This document shows, one piece after another, positions 50,082 to 63,974 of a DNA stretch of 64,000 bases. A model generated the notes under the pieces. That model was given only the letters and a program-made list of their open reading frames with translations. It made no database searches and was not told the origin of the DNA. A program made the translations under genes and the position numbers. This stretch comes from Petrolisthes cinctipes (lineage: Eukaryota > Arthropoda > Malacostraca > Decapoda > Porcellanidae): NCBI GenBank assembly GCA_033782935.1, contig JAWQEG010000477.1, positions 1-64,000 on the forward strand, read 5' to 3'. Numbering within the stretch: position 1 is the stretch's first letter; each line of letters opens with the position of its first letter.

Positions 50082-53000
50082 TCCCAGAAGCGATCTCTAC
50101 ATGCCTACTCAGTGCTAGAATGTTTTCAAAATATAGGCTCAAAACATGCTCAAAATCGATATTTTAGGTGCCCAAAAGTCGATATGTGCATGCATCTTCT
50201 GTACTCGTTTATATCTCAAGTTCAAGCTCAAAACACCCAAAAATTCGATATTTTTGGGTCCCAGAAGCGACCTGTACATGCCTACTCAGTGCTAGAATAT
50301 TTTCAAATTTTAATCTCAAAACATGCTAAAAATCGATATTTTAGGTGCGTAAACGCGATATCTCAAATTCAGGCCCAAAACACCCGAAAATTCGATATTT
50401 TTGGGTCCCAGAAGCGATCTGTACATGCCCACTCCGTGTTAGAGTATTTTCAAAATACCGGCCCAAAACATGCTGAAAATCGATATTTTAGATGCCCAAA
50501 GTCAATATGTGCATGTATCTTCTGTACCCGTTTATATCTCAAATTCAGGCTCAAAACACCCGAAAATTCAAAATTTTGGGGTCCCAGAAGCAATCTGTAC
50601 ATGCCTACTCAGTGCTAGAATATTTTCAAAATATAGGCTAAAAACATGCTAAAAATCGATCTTTTAGGTGCCAAAAAGTCGATATTTCAAATTCAGTCCC
50701 AAAACACCCGAAAATTCGATATTTAGGGGTCCCAGAATCGATCTGTACATGCCTACTCCGTGTTAGAGTATTTTCAAAATACAGGCCAAATCGATCTTTT
50801 AGGTGCCCAAAAGTCGATATGTGCATGCATCTTCTGTACCCGTTTATATCTCAAATTCTGGCCCTAAACATCCGAAAATTCAATATTTTGGGGTCCCAGA
50901 AGCAATCTGTACATGCCTACTCAGTGCTAGAATATTTTCAAAATATAGGCTAAAAACATGCCAAAAATCGATATTTTAGGTGCCAAAAAGTCGATATCTC
51001 ATATTAAGGCCCAAAACACACGAAAATTCGATATTTAGGGGTCCCAGAAGCGATCTGTACATGCCTACTCCGTGTTAGAGTATTTTCAAAATACAGGCCA
51101 AAGTCAGGCTCAAAATCGATGTTTTAGGTGCCCAAAAGTCGATATGTGCATGCATCTTCAGTACCCGTTTATATCTCAAATTCAGGCTCAAAACACCCGA
51201 AAATTCGATATTTAGGGGTCCCAGAATCGATCTGTACATGTCTACTCCGTGTTAGAGTATTTTCAAAATACAGGCCAAAAACATACTGAAATTTGATCTT
51301 TTAGGTTCCCAAAAGTCGATATGTGCATGCATCTTCTGTACCCGTTTATATCTCAAATTCTGGCCCTTAACATCCGAAAATTCAATATTTTGGGGTCCAA
51401 GAAGCAATCTATACATGCCTACTCAGTGCTAGAATATTTTCAAAATATAGGCTAAAAACATGCTAAAAATCGATATTTTAGGTGCCAAAAAGTCGATATC
51501 TCAAATTAAGGCCCAAAACACCCGAAAATTCGATATTTAGGTGTCCCAGAAGCGATCTCTACATGCCTACTCAGTGCTAGAATGTTTTCAAAATACATGC
51601 CCAAAACATGCTGAAAATCGATATTTTAGATGCCTAAAGTCAATATGAGCATGCATCTTTTGTACCCGTTTATATCTCAAATTCAGGCTCAAAACACCCG
51701 AAAATTCAATATTTTGGGGTCCCAGAAGCAATCTGTACATGCCTACTCAGTGCTAGAATATTTTCAAAATATAGGCTAAAAACATGCTAAAAATCGATCA
51801 TTCAGGTGCCAAAAAGTCGATATCTCAAATTCAGTCCCAAAACACCCGAAAATTCGATATTTAGGGGTCCCAGAATCGATCTGTACATGTCTACTCCGTG
51901 TTAGAGTATTTTCAAAATACAGGCCAAAAACATACTGAAATTTGATCTTTTAGGTTCCCAAAAGTCGATATGTGCATGCATCTTCTGTACCCGTTTATAT
52001 CTCAAATTCTGGCCCTTAACATCCGAAAATTCAATATTTTGGGGTCCAAGAAGCAATCTATACATGCCTACTCAGTGCTAGAATATTTTCAAAATATAGG
52101 TTAAAAACATGCTAAAAATCGATATTTTAGGTGCCAAATAGTCGATATCTCAAATTAAGGCCCAAAACACCCGAAAATTCGATATTTAGGTGTCCCAGAA
52201 ACGATCTCTGCATGCCTACTCAGTGTTAGAATGTTTTCAAAATATAGGCTCAAAACATGCTAAAAATCGATATTTTAGGTGCCCAAAAGTCGATATGTGC
52301 ATGCATCTTCAGTACCCGTTTATATCTCAAATTCAGGCTCAAAACACCCGATAATTCGATATTTTGGGGTCCCAGAAGCGATCTGTACATGCCTTCTCCA
52401 TGTTAGAGTATTTTCAAAATACATGCCCAAAACATGCTGAAAATCGATATTTTAGATGCCTAAAGTCAATATGTGCATGTATCTTTTGTACCCGTTTATA
52501 TCTCAAATTCTGGCCCTAAACATCCGAAAATTCAATATTTTGGGGTCCCAGAAGCAATCTATACATGCCTACTCAGTGCTAGAATATTTTTTAAATATAG
52601 GCTAAAAACATGCTAAAAATCGATATTTTAGGTGCCAAAAAGTCGATATCTCAAATTAAGGCCCAAAACACCCGAAAATTCGATATTTAGGGGTCCCAGA
52701 AGCGATCTGTACATGCCTACTCCGTGTTAGAGTATTTTCAAAATACATGCCCAAAACATGCTGAAAATCGATATTATAGATGCCCAAAGTCAATATGTGC
52801 ATGTATCTTCTGTACCCGTTTATATCTCAAATTCAGGCTCAAAACACCCGAAAATTCAATATTTTGGGGTCCCAGAAGCAATCTGTACATGCCTACTCAG
52901 TGCTAGAATATTTTCAAAATATAGGCTAAAAACATGCTAAAAATCGATATTTTAGGTGCCAAAAAGTCGATATCTCAAATTAAGGCCCAAAACACCCGAA

Positions 53001-54489
53001 AATTCGATATTTAGTTGTCCCAGAAGCGATCTCTACATGCCTACTCAGTGCTAGAAAGTTTTCAAAATATAGGCTCAAAACATGCTCAAAATCGATATTT
53101 TAGGTGCCCAAAAGTCGATATGTGCATGCATCTTCTGTACTCGTTTATATCTCAAGTTCAAGCTCAAAACACCCAAAAATTCGATATTTTGGGGTCCCAG
53201 AAGCGACCTGTACATGCCTACTCGGTGCTAGAATATTTTCAAATTTTAATCTCAAAACATGCTAAAAATCGATATTTTAGGTGCGTAAACGCGATATCTC
53301 AAATTCAGGCCCAAAACACCCGAAAATTCGATATTTTTGGGTCCCAGAAGCGATCTGTACATGCCTACTCCGTGTTAGAGTATTTTCAAAATACCGGCCC
53401 AAAACATGCTGAAAATCGATATTTTAGATGCCCAAAGTCAATATGTGCATGTATCATCTGTACCCGTTTATATCTCAAATTCAGTCCCAAAACACCCGAA
53501 AATTCGATATTTTGGGGTCCTAGAAGCGATCTGTACATGCCTATTCCGTGTTAGAGTATTTTCAAAATATAGGCTAAAAACATGCTAAAAATCGATCTTT
53601 TAGGTGCCAAAAAGTCGATATCTCAAATTCAGTCCCAAAACACCCGAAAATTCGATATTTAGGGGTCCCAGAAGCGATTTGTACATGCCTACTCCGTTTT
53701 AGAGTATTTTCAAAATACAGGCCAAAAACATACTGAAAATCGATCTTTTAGGTGCCCAAAAGTCGATATGTGCATGCATCTTCAGTACCCGTTTATATCT
53801 TAACTTCAGGCTCAAAACACCCGAAAGTTCGATATTTTGGGGTCCCAGAAGCGATCTGTACATGCCTACTCCGTGTTAGAATATTTTCAAAATACATGCC
53901 CAAAACATGCTGAAAATCGATATTTTAGATGCCCAAAGTCAATATGTGCATGTATCTTTTGTACCCGTTTATATCTCAAATTCAGGCTCAAAACACCCGA
54001 AAATTCAATATTTTGGGGTCCCAGAAGCAATCTGTATATGCCTACTCAGTGCTAGAATATTTTCAATATATAGGCTAAAAACATGCTAAAAATCGATATT
54101 TTAGGTGCCAAAACGTCGATATCTCAAATTAGGGCCCAAAACACCCGAAAATTCGATATTTAGGGGTCCCAGAAGCGATCTGTACATGCCTACTCCGTGT
54201 TAGAGTATTTTCAAAATACATGCCCAAAACATGCTGAAAATCGATATTATAGATGCCCAAAGTCAATATGTGCATGTATCTTCTGTACCCGTTTATATCT
54301 CAAATTCAGGCTCAAAACACCCAAAATTCAATATTTTGGGGTCCCAGAAGCAATCTGTACATGCCTACTCAGTGCTAGAATATTTTCAAAATATAGGCTA
54401 AAAACATGCTAAAAATCGATATTTTAGGTGCCAAAAAGTCGATATCTCAAATTAAGGCCCAAAACACCCGAAAATTCGATATTTAGGTG
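50082..54489. repeat. Higher-order unit of 27 monomers, 4408 bp
   Basis: Twenty-seven landmark intervals from 50,082 to 54,490 sum to 4408 bp. One interval is 164 bp, an L monomer with a 13-bp deletion at about 50,789 (GGCCAAATCGATC), and one is 175 bp. Characteristic A monomers carry GTGCGTAAACGCGATATC. The part from about 49,670 to 53,627 recurs at 56,699-60,656 at offset 7029 (4408 + 2621). It includes a 649-bp four-monomer unit at 51,219-51,867, partly repeated after it and marked by GAAATTTGATCTTTTAGG. Confidence 0.9.
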
Positions 54490-54813
54490 TCCCAGAAGCG
54501 ATCTCTACATGCCTACTCAGTGCTAGAATGTTTTCAAAATATAGGCTCAAAACATGCTCAAAATCGATATTTTAGGTGCCCAAAAGTCGATATGTGCATG
54601 CATCTTCTGTACTCGTTTATATCTCAAGTTCAAGCTCAAAACACCCAAAAATTCGATATTTTTGGGTCCCAGAAGCGACCTGTACATGCCTACTCAGTGC
54701 TAGAATATTTTCAAATTTTAATCTCAAAACATGCTAAAAATCGATATTTTAGGTGCGTAAACGCGATATCTCAAATTCAGGCCCAAAACACCCGAAAATT
54801 CGATATTTAGGTG
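52193..54813. repeat. 16-monomer unit, 2621 bp, copy 1
   Basis: Spacings 177, 176, 148, 176, 148, 177, 147, 176, 148, 177, 176, 148, 175, 148, 177 and 147 sum to exactly 2621. It overlaps the 27-mer unit, because the 16-mer is that unit with 11 consecutive monomers (1787 bp) missing. Markers are CCCGATAATTCG, CATGCCTTCTCCATG, ATTTTTTAAATATAGG, CTCGGTGCTAG and CATGTATCATCTG. Confidence 0.9.
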
Positions 54814-57434
54814 TCCCAGAAACGATCTCTGCATGCCTACTCAGTGCTAGAGTATTTTCAAAATATAGGCTCAAAACATGCTAAAAATCGATATTTTAGG
54901 TGCCCAAAAGTCGATATGTGCATGCATCTTCAGTACCCGTTTATATCTCAAATTCAGGCTCAAAACACCCGATAATTCGATATTTTGGGGTCCCAGAAGC
55001 GATCTGTACATGCCTTCTCCATGTTAGAGTATTTTCAAAATACATGCCCAAAACATGCTGAAAATCGATATTTTAGATGCCTAAAGTCAATATGTGCATG
55101 TATCTTTTGTACCCGTTTATATCTCAAATTCTGGCCCTAAACATCCGAAAATTCAATATTTTGGGGTCCCAGAAGCAATCTATACATGCCTACTCAGTGC
55201 TAGAATATTTTTTAAATATAGGCTAAAAACATGCTAAAAATCGATATTTTAGGTGCCAAAAAGTCGATATCTCAAATTAAGGCCCAAAACACCCGAAAAT
55301 TCGATATTTAGGGGTCCCAGAAGCGATCTGTACATGCCTACTCCGTGTTAGAGTATTTTCAAAATACATGCCCAAAACATGCTGAAAATCGATATTATAG
55401 ATGCCCAAAGTCAATATGTGCATGTATCTTCTGTACCCGTTTATATCTCAAATTCAGGCTCAAAACACCCGAAAATTCAATATTTTGGGGTCCCAGAAGC
55501 AATCTGTACATGCCTACTCAGTGCTAGAATATTTTCAAAATATAGGCTAAAAACATGCTAAAAATCGATATTTTAGGTGCCAAAAAGTCGATATCTCAAA
55601 TTAAGGCCCAAAACACCCGAAAATTCGATATTTAGGTGTCCCAGAAGCGATCTCTACATGCCTACTCAGTGCTAGAAAGTTTTCAAAATATAGGCTCAAA
55701 ACATGCTCAAAATCGATATTTTAGGTGCCCAAAAGTCGATATGTGCATGCATCTTCTGTACTCGTTTATATCTCAAGTTCAAGCTCAAAACACCCAAAAA
55801 TTCGATATTTTGGGGTCCCAGAAGCGACCTGTACATGCCTACTCGGTGCTAGAATATTTTCAAATTTTAATCTCAAAACATGCTAAAAATCGATATTTTA
55901 GGTGCGTAAACGCGATATCTCAAATTCAGGCCCAAAACACCCGAAAATTCGATATTTTTGGGTCCCAGAAGCGATCTGTACATGCCTACTCCGTGTTAGA
56001 GTATTTTCAAAATACCGGCCCAAAACATGCTGAAAATCGATATTTTAGATGCCCAAAGTCAATATGTGCATGTATCATCTGTACCCGTTTATATCTCAAA
56101 TTCAGTCCCAAAACACCCGAAAATTCGATATTTTGGGGTCCTAGAAGCGATCTGTACATGCCTATTCCGTGTTAGAGTATTTTCAAAATATAGGCTAAAA
56201 ACATGCTAAAAATCGATCTTTTAGGTGCCAAAAAGTCGATATCTCAAATTCAGTCCCAAAACACCCGAAAATTCGATATTTAGGGGTCCCAGAAGCGATT
56301 TGTACATGCCTACTCCGTTTTAGAGTATTTTCAAAATACAGGCCAAAAACATACTGAAAATCGATCTTTTAGGTGCCCAAAAGTCGATATGTGCATGCAT
56401 CTTCAGTACCCGTTTATATCTTAACTTCAGGCTCAAAACACCCGAAAGTTCGATATTTTGGGGTCCCAGAAGCGATCTGTACATGCCTACTCCGTGTTAG
56501 AATATTTTCAAAATACATGCCCAAAACATGCTGAAAATCGATATTTTAGATGCCCAAAGTCAATATGTGCATGTATCTTTTGTACCCGTTTATATCTCAA
56601 ATTCAGGCTCAAAACACCCGAAAATTCAATATTTTGGGGTCCCAGAAGCAATCTGTATATGCCTACTCAGTGCTAGAATATTTTCAATATATAGGCTAAA
56701 AACATGCTAAAAATCGATATTTTAGGTGCCAAAACGTCGATATCTCAAATTAGGGCCCAAAACACCCGAAAATTCGATATTTAGGGGTCCCAGAAGCGAT
56801 CTGTACATGCCTACTCCGTGTTAGAGTATTTTCAAAATACATGCCCAAAACATGCTGAAAATCGATATTATAGATGCCCAAAGTCAATATGTGCATGTAT
56901 CTTCTGTACCCGTTTATATCTCAAATTCAGGCTCAAAACACCCAAAATTCAATATTTTGGGGTCCCAGAAGCAATCTGTACATGCCTACTCAGTGCTAGA
57001 ATATTTTCAAAATATAGGCTAAAAACATGCTAAAAATCGATATTTTAGGTGCCAAAAAGTCGATATCTCAAATTAAGGCCCAAAACACCCGAAAATTCGA
57101 TATTTAGGTGTCCCAGAAGCGATCTCTACATGCCTACTCAGTGCTAGAATGTTTTCAAAATATAGGCTCAAAACATGCTCAAAATCGATATTTTAGGTGC
57201 CCAAAAGTCGATATGTGCATGCATCTTCTGTACTCGTTTATATCTCAAGTTCAAGCTCAAAACACCCAAAAATTCGATATTTTTGGGTCCCAGAAGCGAC
57301 CTGTACATGCCTACTCAGTGCTAGAATATTTTCAAATTTTAATCTCAAAACATGCTAAAAATCGATATTTTAGGTGCGTAAACGCGATATCTCAAATTCA
57401 GGCCCAAAACACCCGAAAATTCGATATTTTTGGG
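54814..57434. repeat. 16-monomer unit, 2621 bp, copy 2
   Basis: This is a tandem copy of 52,193-54,813 at offset 2621, matching to about 57,421. The joint at 54,805-54,815 connects an A monomer (GTGCGTAAACGCG) directly to a GGTGTCCCAGAAACGATCTC monomer. In the 27-mer those two are 1787 bp apart (50,406 versus 52,193). One difference noted is TTAGTTGTCC at about 53,013 versus TTAGGTGTCC here. Confidence 0.9.
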
Positions 57435-60400
57435 TCCCAGAAGCGATCTGTACATGCCTACTCCGTGTTAGAGTATTTTCAAAATACCGGCCCAAAACAT
57501 GCTGAAAATCGATATTTTAGATGCCCAAAGTCAATATGTGCATGTATCTTCTGTACCCGTTTATATCTCAAATTCAGGCTCAAAACACCCGAAAATTCAA
57601 AATTTTGGGGTCCCAGAAGCAATCTGTACATGCCTACTCAGTGCTAGAATATTTTCAAAATATAGGCTAAAAACATGCTAAAAATCGATCTTTTAGGTGC
57701 CAAAAAGTCGATATTTCAAATTCAGTCCCAAAACACCCGAAAATTCGATATTTAGGGGTCCCAGAATCGATCTGTACATGCCTACTCCGTGTTAGAGTAT
57801 TTTCAAAATACAGGCCAAATCGATCTTTTAGGTGCCCAAAAGTCGATATGTGCATGCATCTTCTGTACCCGTTTATATCTCAAATTCTGGCCCTAAACAT
57901 CCGAAAATTCAATATTTTGGGGTCCCAGAAGCAATCTGTACATGCCTACTCAGTGCTAGAATATTTTCAAAATATAGGCTAAAAACATGCCAAAAATCGA
58001 TATTTTAGGTGCCAAAAAGTCGATATCTCATATTAAGGCCCAAAACACACGAAAATTCGATATTTAGGGGTCCCAGAAGCGATCTGTACATGCCTACTCC
58101 GTGTTAGAGTATTTTCAAAATACAGGCCAAATTCAGGCTCAAAATCGATGTTTTAGGTGCCCAAAAGTCGATATGTGCATGCATCTTCAGTACCCGTTTA
58201 TATCTCAAATTCAGGCTCAAAACACCCGAAAATTCGATATTTAGGGGTCCCAGAATCGATCTGTACATGTCTACTCCGTGTTAGAGTATTTTCAAAATAC
58301 AGGCCAAAAACATACTGAAATTTGATCTTTTAGGTTCCCAAAAGTCGATATGTGCATGCATCTTCTGTACCCGTTTATATCTCAAATTCTGGCCCTTAAC
58401 ATCCGAAAATTCAATATTTTGGGGTCCAAGAAGCAATCTATACATGCCTACTCAGTGCTAGAATATTTTCAAAATATAGGCTAAAAACATGCTAAAAATC
58501 GATATTTTAGGTGCCAAAAAGTCGATATCTCAAATTAAGGCCCAAAACACCCGAAAATTCGATATTTAGGTGTCCCAGAAGCGATCTCTACATGCCTACT
58601 CAGTGCTAGAATGTTTTCAAAATACATGCCCAAAACATGCTGAAAATCGATATTTTAGATGCCTAAAGTCAATATGAGCATGCATCTTTTGTACCCGTTT
58701 ATATCTCAAATTCAGGCTCAAAACACCCGAAAATTCAATATTTTGGGGTCCCAGAAGCAATCTGTACATGCCTACTCAGTGCTAGAATATTTTCAAAATA
58801 TAGGCTAAAAACATGCTAAAAATCGATCATTCAGGTGCGAAAAAGTCGATATCTCAAATTCAGTCCCAAAACACCCGAAAATTCGATATTTAGGGGTCCC
58901 AGAATCGATCTGTACATGTCTACTCCGTGTTAGAGTATTTTCAAAATACAGGCCAAAAACATACTGAAATTTGATCTTTTAGGTTCCCAAAAGTCGATAT
59001 GTGCATGCATCTTCTGTACCCGTTTATATCTCAAATTCTGGCCCTTAACATCCGAAAATTCAATATTTTGGGGTCCAAGAAGCAATCTATACATGCCTAC
59101 TCAGTGCTAGAATATTTTCAAAATATAGGTTAAAAACATGCTAAAAATCGATATTTTAGGTGCCAAATAGTCGATATCTCAAATTAAGGCCCAAAACACC
59201 CGAAAATTCGATATTTAGGTGTCCCAGAAACGATCTCTGCATGCCTACTCAGTGCTAGAATGTTTTCAAAATATAGGCTCAAAACATGCTAAAAATCGAT
59301 ATTTTAGGTGCCCAAAAGTCGATATGTGCATGCATCTTCAGTACCCGTTTATATCTCAAATTCAGGCTCAAAACACCCGATAATTCGATATTTTGGGGTC
59401 CCAGAAGCGATCTGTACATGCCTTCTCCATGTTAGAGTATTTTCAAAATACATGCCCAAAACATGCTGAAAATCGATATTTTAGATGCCTAAAGTCAATA
59501 TGTGCATGTATCTTTTGTACCCGTTTATATCTCAAATTCTGGCCCTAAACATCCGAAAATTCAATATTTTGGGGTCCCAGAAGCAATCTATACATGCCTA
59601 CTCAGTGCTAGAATATTTTTTAAATATAGGCTAAAAACATGCTAAAAATCGATATTTTAGGTGCCAAAAAGTCGATATCTCAAATTAAGGCCCAAAACAC
59701 CCGAAAATTCGATATTTAGGGGTCCCAGAAGCGATCTGTACATGCCTACTCCGTGTTAGAGTATTTTCAAAATACATGCCCAAAACATGCTGAAAATCGA
59801 TATTATAGATGCCCAAAGTCAATATGTGCATGTATCTTCTGTACCCGTTTATATCTCAAATTCAGGCTCAAAACACCCGAAAATTCAATATTTTGGGGTC
59901 CCAGAAGCAATCTGTACATGCCTACTCAGTGCTAGAATATTTTCAAAATATAGGCTAAAAACATGCTAAAAATCGATATTTTAGGTGCCAAAAAGTCGAT
60001 ATCTCAAATTAAGGCCCAAAACACCCGAAAATTCGATATTTAGGTGTCCCAGAAGCGATCTCTACATGCCTACTCAGTGCTAGAAAGTTTTCAAAATATA
60101 GGCTCAAAACATGCTCAAAATCGATATTTTAGGTGCCCAAAAGTCGATATGTGCATGCATCTTCTGTACTCGTTTATATCTCAAGTTCAAGCTCAAAACA
60201 CCCAAAAATTCGATATTTTGGGGTCCCAGAAGCGACCTGTACATGCCTACTCGGTGCTAGAATATTTTCAAATTTTAATCTCAAAACATGCTAAAAATCG
60301 ATATTTTAGGTGCGTAAACGCGATATCTCAAATTCAGGCACAAAACACCCGAAAATTCGATATTTTTGGGTCCCAGAAGCGATCTGTACATGCCTACTCC

Positions 60401-60656
60401 GTGTTAGAGTATTTTCAAAATACCGGCCCAAAACATGCTGAAAATCGATATTTTAGATGCCCAAAGTCAATATGTGCATGTATCATCTGTACCCGTTTAT
60501 ATCTCAAATTCAGTCCCAAAACACCCGAAAATTCGATATTTTGGGGTCCTAGAAGCGATCTGTACATGCCTATTCCGTGTTAGAGTATTTTCAAAATATA
60601 GGCTAAAAACATGCTAAAAATCGATCTTTTAGGTGCCAAAAAGTCGATATCTCAAA
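57108..60656. repeat. Second long-form copy of the 4408-bp unit, truncated
   Basis: This follows 50,079-53,627 at constant offset 7029, including the 13-bp deletion monomer (57,818), the 649-bp sub-duplication (58,248 onward) and all GTGCGTAAACG monomers. It stops matching at about 60,656, where CTCAAATTAAGGCCC replaces CTCAAATTCAGTCCC. Few differences were seen, for example CATGCCCACTCC at 50,429 versus CATGCCTACTCC, and CAAAGTCAGG at 51,103 versus CAAATTCAGG. Confidence 0.9.
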
Positions 60657-60694
60657 TTAAGGCCCAAAACACCCGAAAATTCGATATTTAGGGG

Positions 60695-63600
60695 TCCCAG
60701 AATCGATCTGTACATGCCTACTCCGAGTTAGAGTATTTTCAAAATACAGGCCAAAAACATACTGAAAATCGATCTTTTAGGTGCCCAAAAGTCGATATGT
60801 GCATGCATCTTCTGTTCCCGTTTATATCTCAAATTCTGGCCATAAACATCCGAAAATTCAATATTTTGGGGTCCCAGAAGCAATCTATACATGCCTACTC
60901 AGTGCTAGAATATTTTCAAAATATAGGCTAAAAACATGCTAAAAAACGATATTTTAGGTGACAAAAAGTCGATATCTCAAATTAAGGCCCAAAACACCCG
61001 AAAATTCAATATTTAGGGGTCCCAGAAGCGATCTGTACATGCCTACTCCGTGTTAGAGTATTTTCAAAATACATGCCCAAAACATGCTGAAAATCGATAT
61101 TATAGATGCCCAAAGTCAATATGTGCATGTATCTTCTGTACCCGTTTATATCTCGAATTCAGGCTCAAAACACCCGAAAATTCAATATTTTGGAGTCCCA
61201 GAAGCAATCTGTACATGCCTACTCAGTGCTAGAATATTTTCAAAATATAGGCTAAAAACATGCTAAAAATCGATATTTTAGGTGTCAAAAAGTCGATATC
61301 TCAAATTAAGGCCCAAAACACCCGAAAATTCGATATTTAGGGGTCCCAGAAGCGATCTGTACATGCCCACTCCGTGTTAGAGTATTTTCAAAATACAGCC
61401 CAAAAACATACTGAAAATCGATCTTTTATGTGCCCAAAAGTCGATATGTGCATGCATCTTCTGTACCCGTATATATCTAAAATTCTGGCCCTAAGCATCC
61501 GAAAATTCATTATTTTGGGGTCCCAGAAGCAATCTGTACATGTCTACTCATGTGCTAGAATATTTTCAAAATATAGGCTAAAAACATGCTAAAAATCGAT
61601 ATTATAGGTGCCAAAAAGTCGATATCTCAAAGTCAGTCCCAAAACACCCGAAAATTCGATATTTAGGGGTCCCAAAATCGATCTGTACATGCCTACTCCG
61701 TGTTAGAGTATTTTCAAAATACAGCCCAAAAACATACTGAAAATCGATCTTTTATGTGCCCAAAAGTCGATATGTGCATGCATCTTCTGTACCCGTTTAT
61801 ATCTCAAATTCTGGCCCTAAGCATCCAAAAATTCAATATTTTGGGGTCCCAGAAGCAATCTGTACATGTCTACTCATGTGATAGAATATTTTCAAAATAA
61901 AGGCTAAAAATATGCTAAAAATCGATATTTTAGGTGCCAAAAAGTCGATATCTCAAATTAAGGCCCAAAACACCCGAAAATTCAATATTTAGGGGTCCCA
62001 GAAGCGATCTGTATATGCCTACTCCGTGTTAGAGTATTTTCAAAATACAGGCCCAAAACATGCTCAAAATCGATGTTTTAGGTGCCAAAAAGTCGATATG
62101 TGCATGCATCTTCAGTACCTGTTTATATCTCAAATTCAGGCTCAAAACACCCGAAAATCCGATATTTTGGTGTCCCAGAAGCGATCTGTACATGCCTACT
62201 CCGTGTTAGAGTATTTTCAAAATACATGCCCAAAACATGCTGAAAATCGATATTATAGATGCCCGAAGTCAATATGTGCATGTATCTTCTGTACCCGTTT
62301 ATATCTCAAATTCAGGCTCAAAAAACCCGAAAATTCAATATTTTGGAGTCCCAGAAGCAATCTGTACATGCCTACTCAGTGCTAGAATATTTTCAAAATA
62401 TAGGCTAAAAACATGCTAAAAATCGATATTTTAGGTGTCAAAAAGTCGATATCTCAAATTAAGGCCCAAAACACCCTAAAATTCGATATTTAGGGGTTCC
62501 AGAAGCGATCTGTACATGCCCACTCCTTGTTAGAGTATTTTCAAAATACAGCCCAAAAACATACTGAAAATCGATCTTTTATGTGCCCAAAAGTCGATAT
62601 GTGCATGCATCTTCTGTACCCGTATATATCTAAAATTCTGGCCCTAAGCATCCGAAAATTCATTATTTTGGGGTCCCAGAAGCAATCTGTACATGTCTAC
62701 TCATGTGCTAGAATATTTTCAAAATATAGGCTAAAAACATGCTAAAAATCGATATTTTAGGTGCCAAAAAGTCGATATCTCAAATTAAGGCCCAAAACAC
62801 CCGAAAATTCAATATTTAGGGGTCCCAGAAGCGATCTGTATATGCCTACTCCGTGTAAGAGTATTTTCAAAATACAGGCCCAAAACATGCTCAAAATAGA
62901 TGTTTTAGGTGCCTAAAAGTCGATATGTGCATGCATCTTCAGTACCCGTTTATATCTCAAATTCAGGCCCTAAACACCCGAAAATTCGATATTTTGGGGT
63001 CCCAGAAGCAATCTGTACATGCCTACTCAGTGCTAGAATATTTTCAAAATATAGGCTAAAAACATGCTAAAAATCGATATTATAGGTGCCAAAAAGTCGA
63101 TATCTCAAAGTCAGTCCCAAAACACCCGAAAATTCGATATTTAGGGGTCCCAAAATCGATCTGTACATGCCTACTCCGTGTTAGAGTATTTTCAAAATAC
63201 AGCCCAAAAACATACTGAAAATCGATCTTTTATGTGCCCAAAAGTCGATATGTGCATGCATCGTCTGTACCCGTTTATATCTCAAATTCTGGCCCTAAGC
63301 ATCCAAAAATTCAATATTTTGGGGTCCCAGAAGCAATCTGTACATGTCTACTCATGTGATAGAATATTTTCAAAATAAAGGCTAAAAATATGCTAAAAAT
63401 CGATATTTTAGGTGCCAAAAAGTCGATATCTCAAATTAAGGCCCAAAACACCCGAAAATTCAATATTTAGGGGTCCCAGAAGCGATCTGTATATGCCTAC
63501 TCCGTGTTAGAGTATTTTCAAAATACAGGCCCAAAACATGCTCAAAATCGATGTTTTAGGTGCCAAAAAGTCGATATGTGCATGCATCTTCAGTACCTGT

Positions 63601-63974
63601 TTATATCTCAAATTCAGGCTCAAAACACCCGAAAATCCGATATTTTGGTGTCCCAGAAGCGATCTGTACATGCCTACTCCGTGTTAGAGTATTTTCAAAA
63701 TACATGCCCAAAACATGCTGAAAATCGATATTATAGATGCCCGAAGTCAATATGTGCATGTATCTTCTGTACCCGTTTATATCTCAAATTCAGGCTCAAA
63801 AAACCCAAAAATTCAATATTTTGGGGTCCCAGAAGCAATCTGTACATGCCTACTCAGTGCTAGAATATTTTCAAAATATAGGCTAAAAACATACTAAAAA
63901 TCGATCTTTTAGGTGCCAAAAAGTCGATATCTCAAATTCAGTCCTAAAACACCCGAAAATTCGATATTTAGGGG
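60695..63974. repeat. L-B dimer-dominated satellite, about 325-bp period
   Basis: Landmark spacings run 177, 148, 176, 148, 177, 149, 177, 149, 177, 176, 148, 177, 149, 177, 148, 177, 149, 177, 176, 148. No 147-bp A monomer occurs. L and B alternate except for two L-L' pairs. Larger units overlap: seven monomers of 1153 bp (61,196 to 62,349) and nine monomers of 1478 bp (61,847 to 63,325). Local markers are CTAAGCATCC, TCTTTTATGTGCCC, ACTCATGTG and TTTTGGAGTCCC. Confidence 0.9.
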
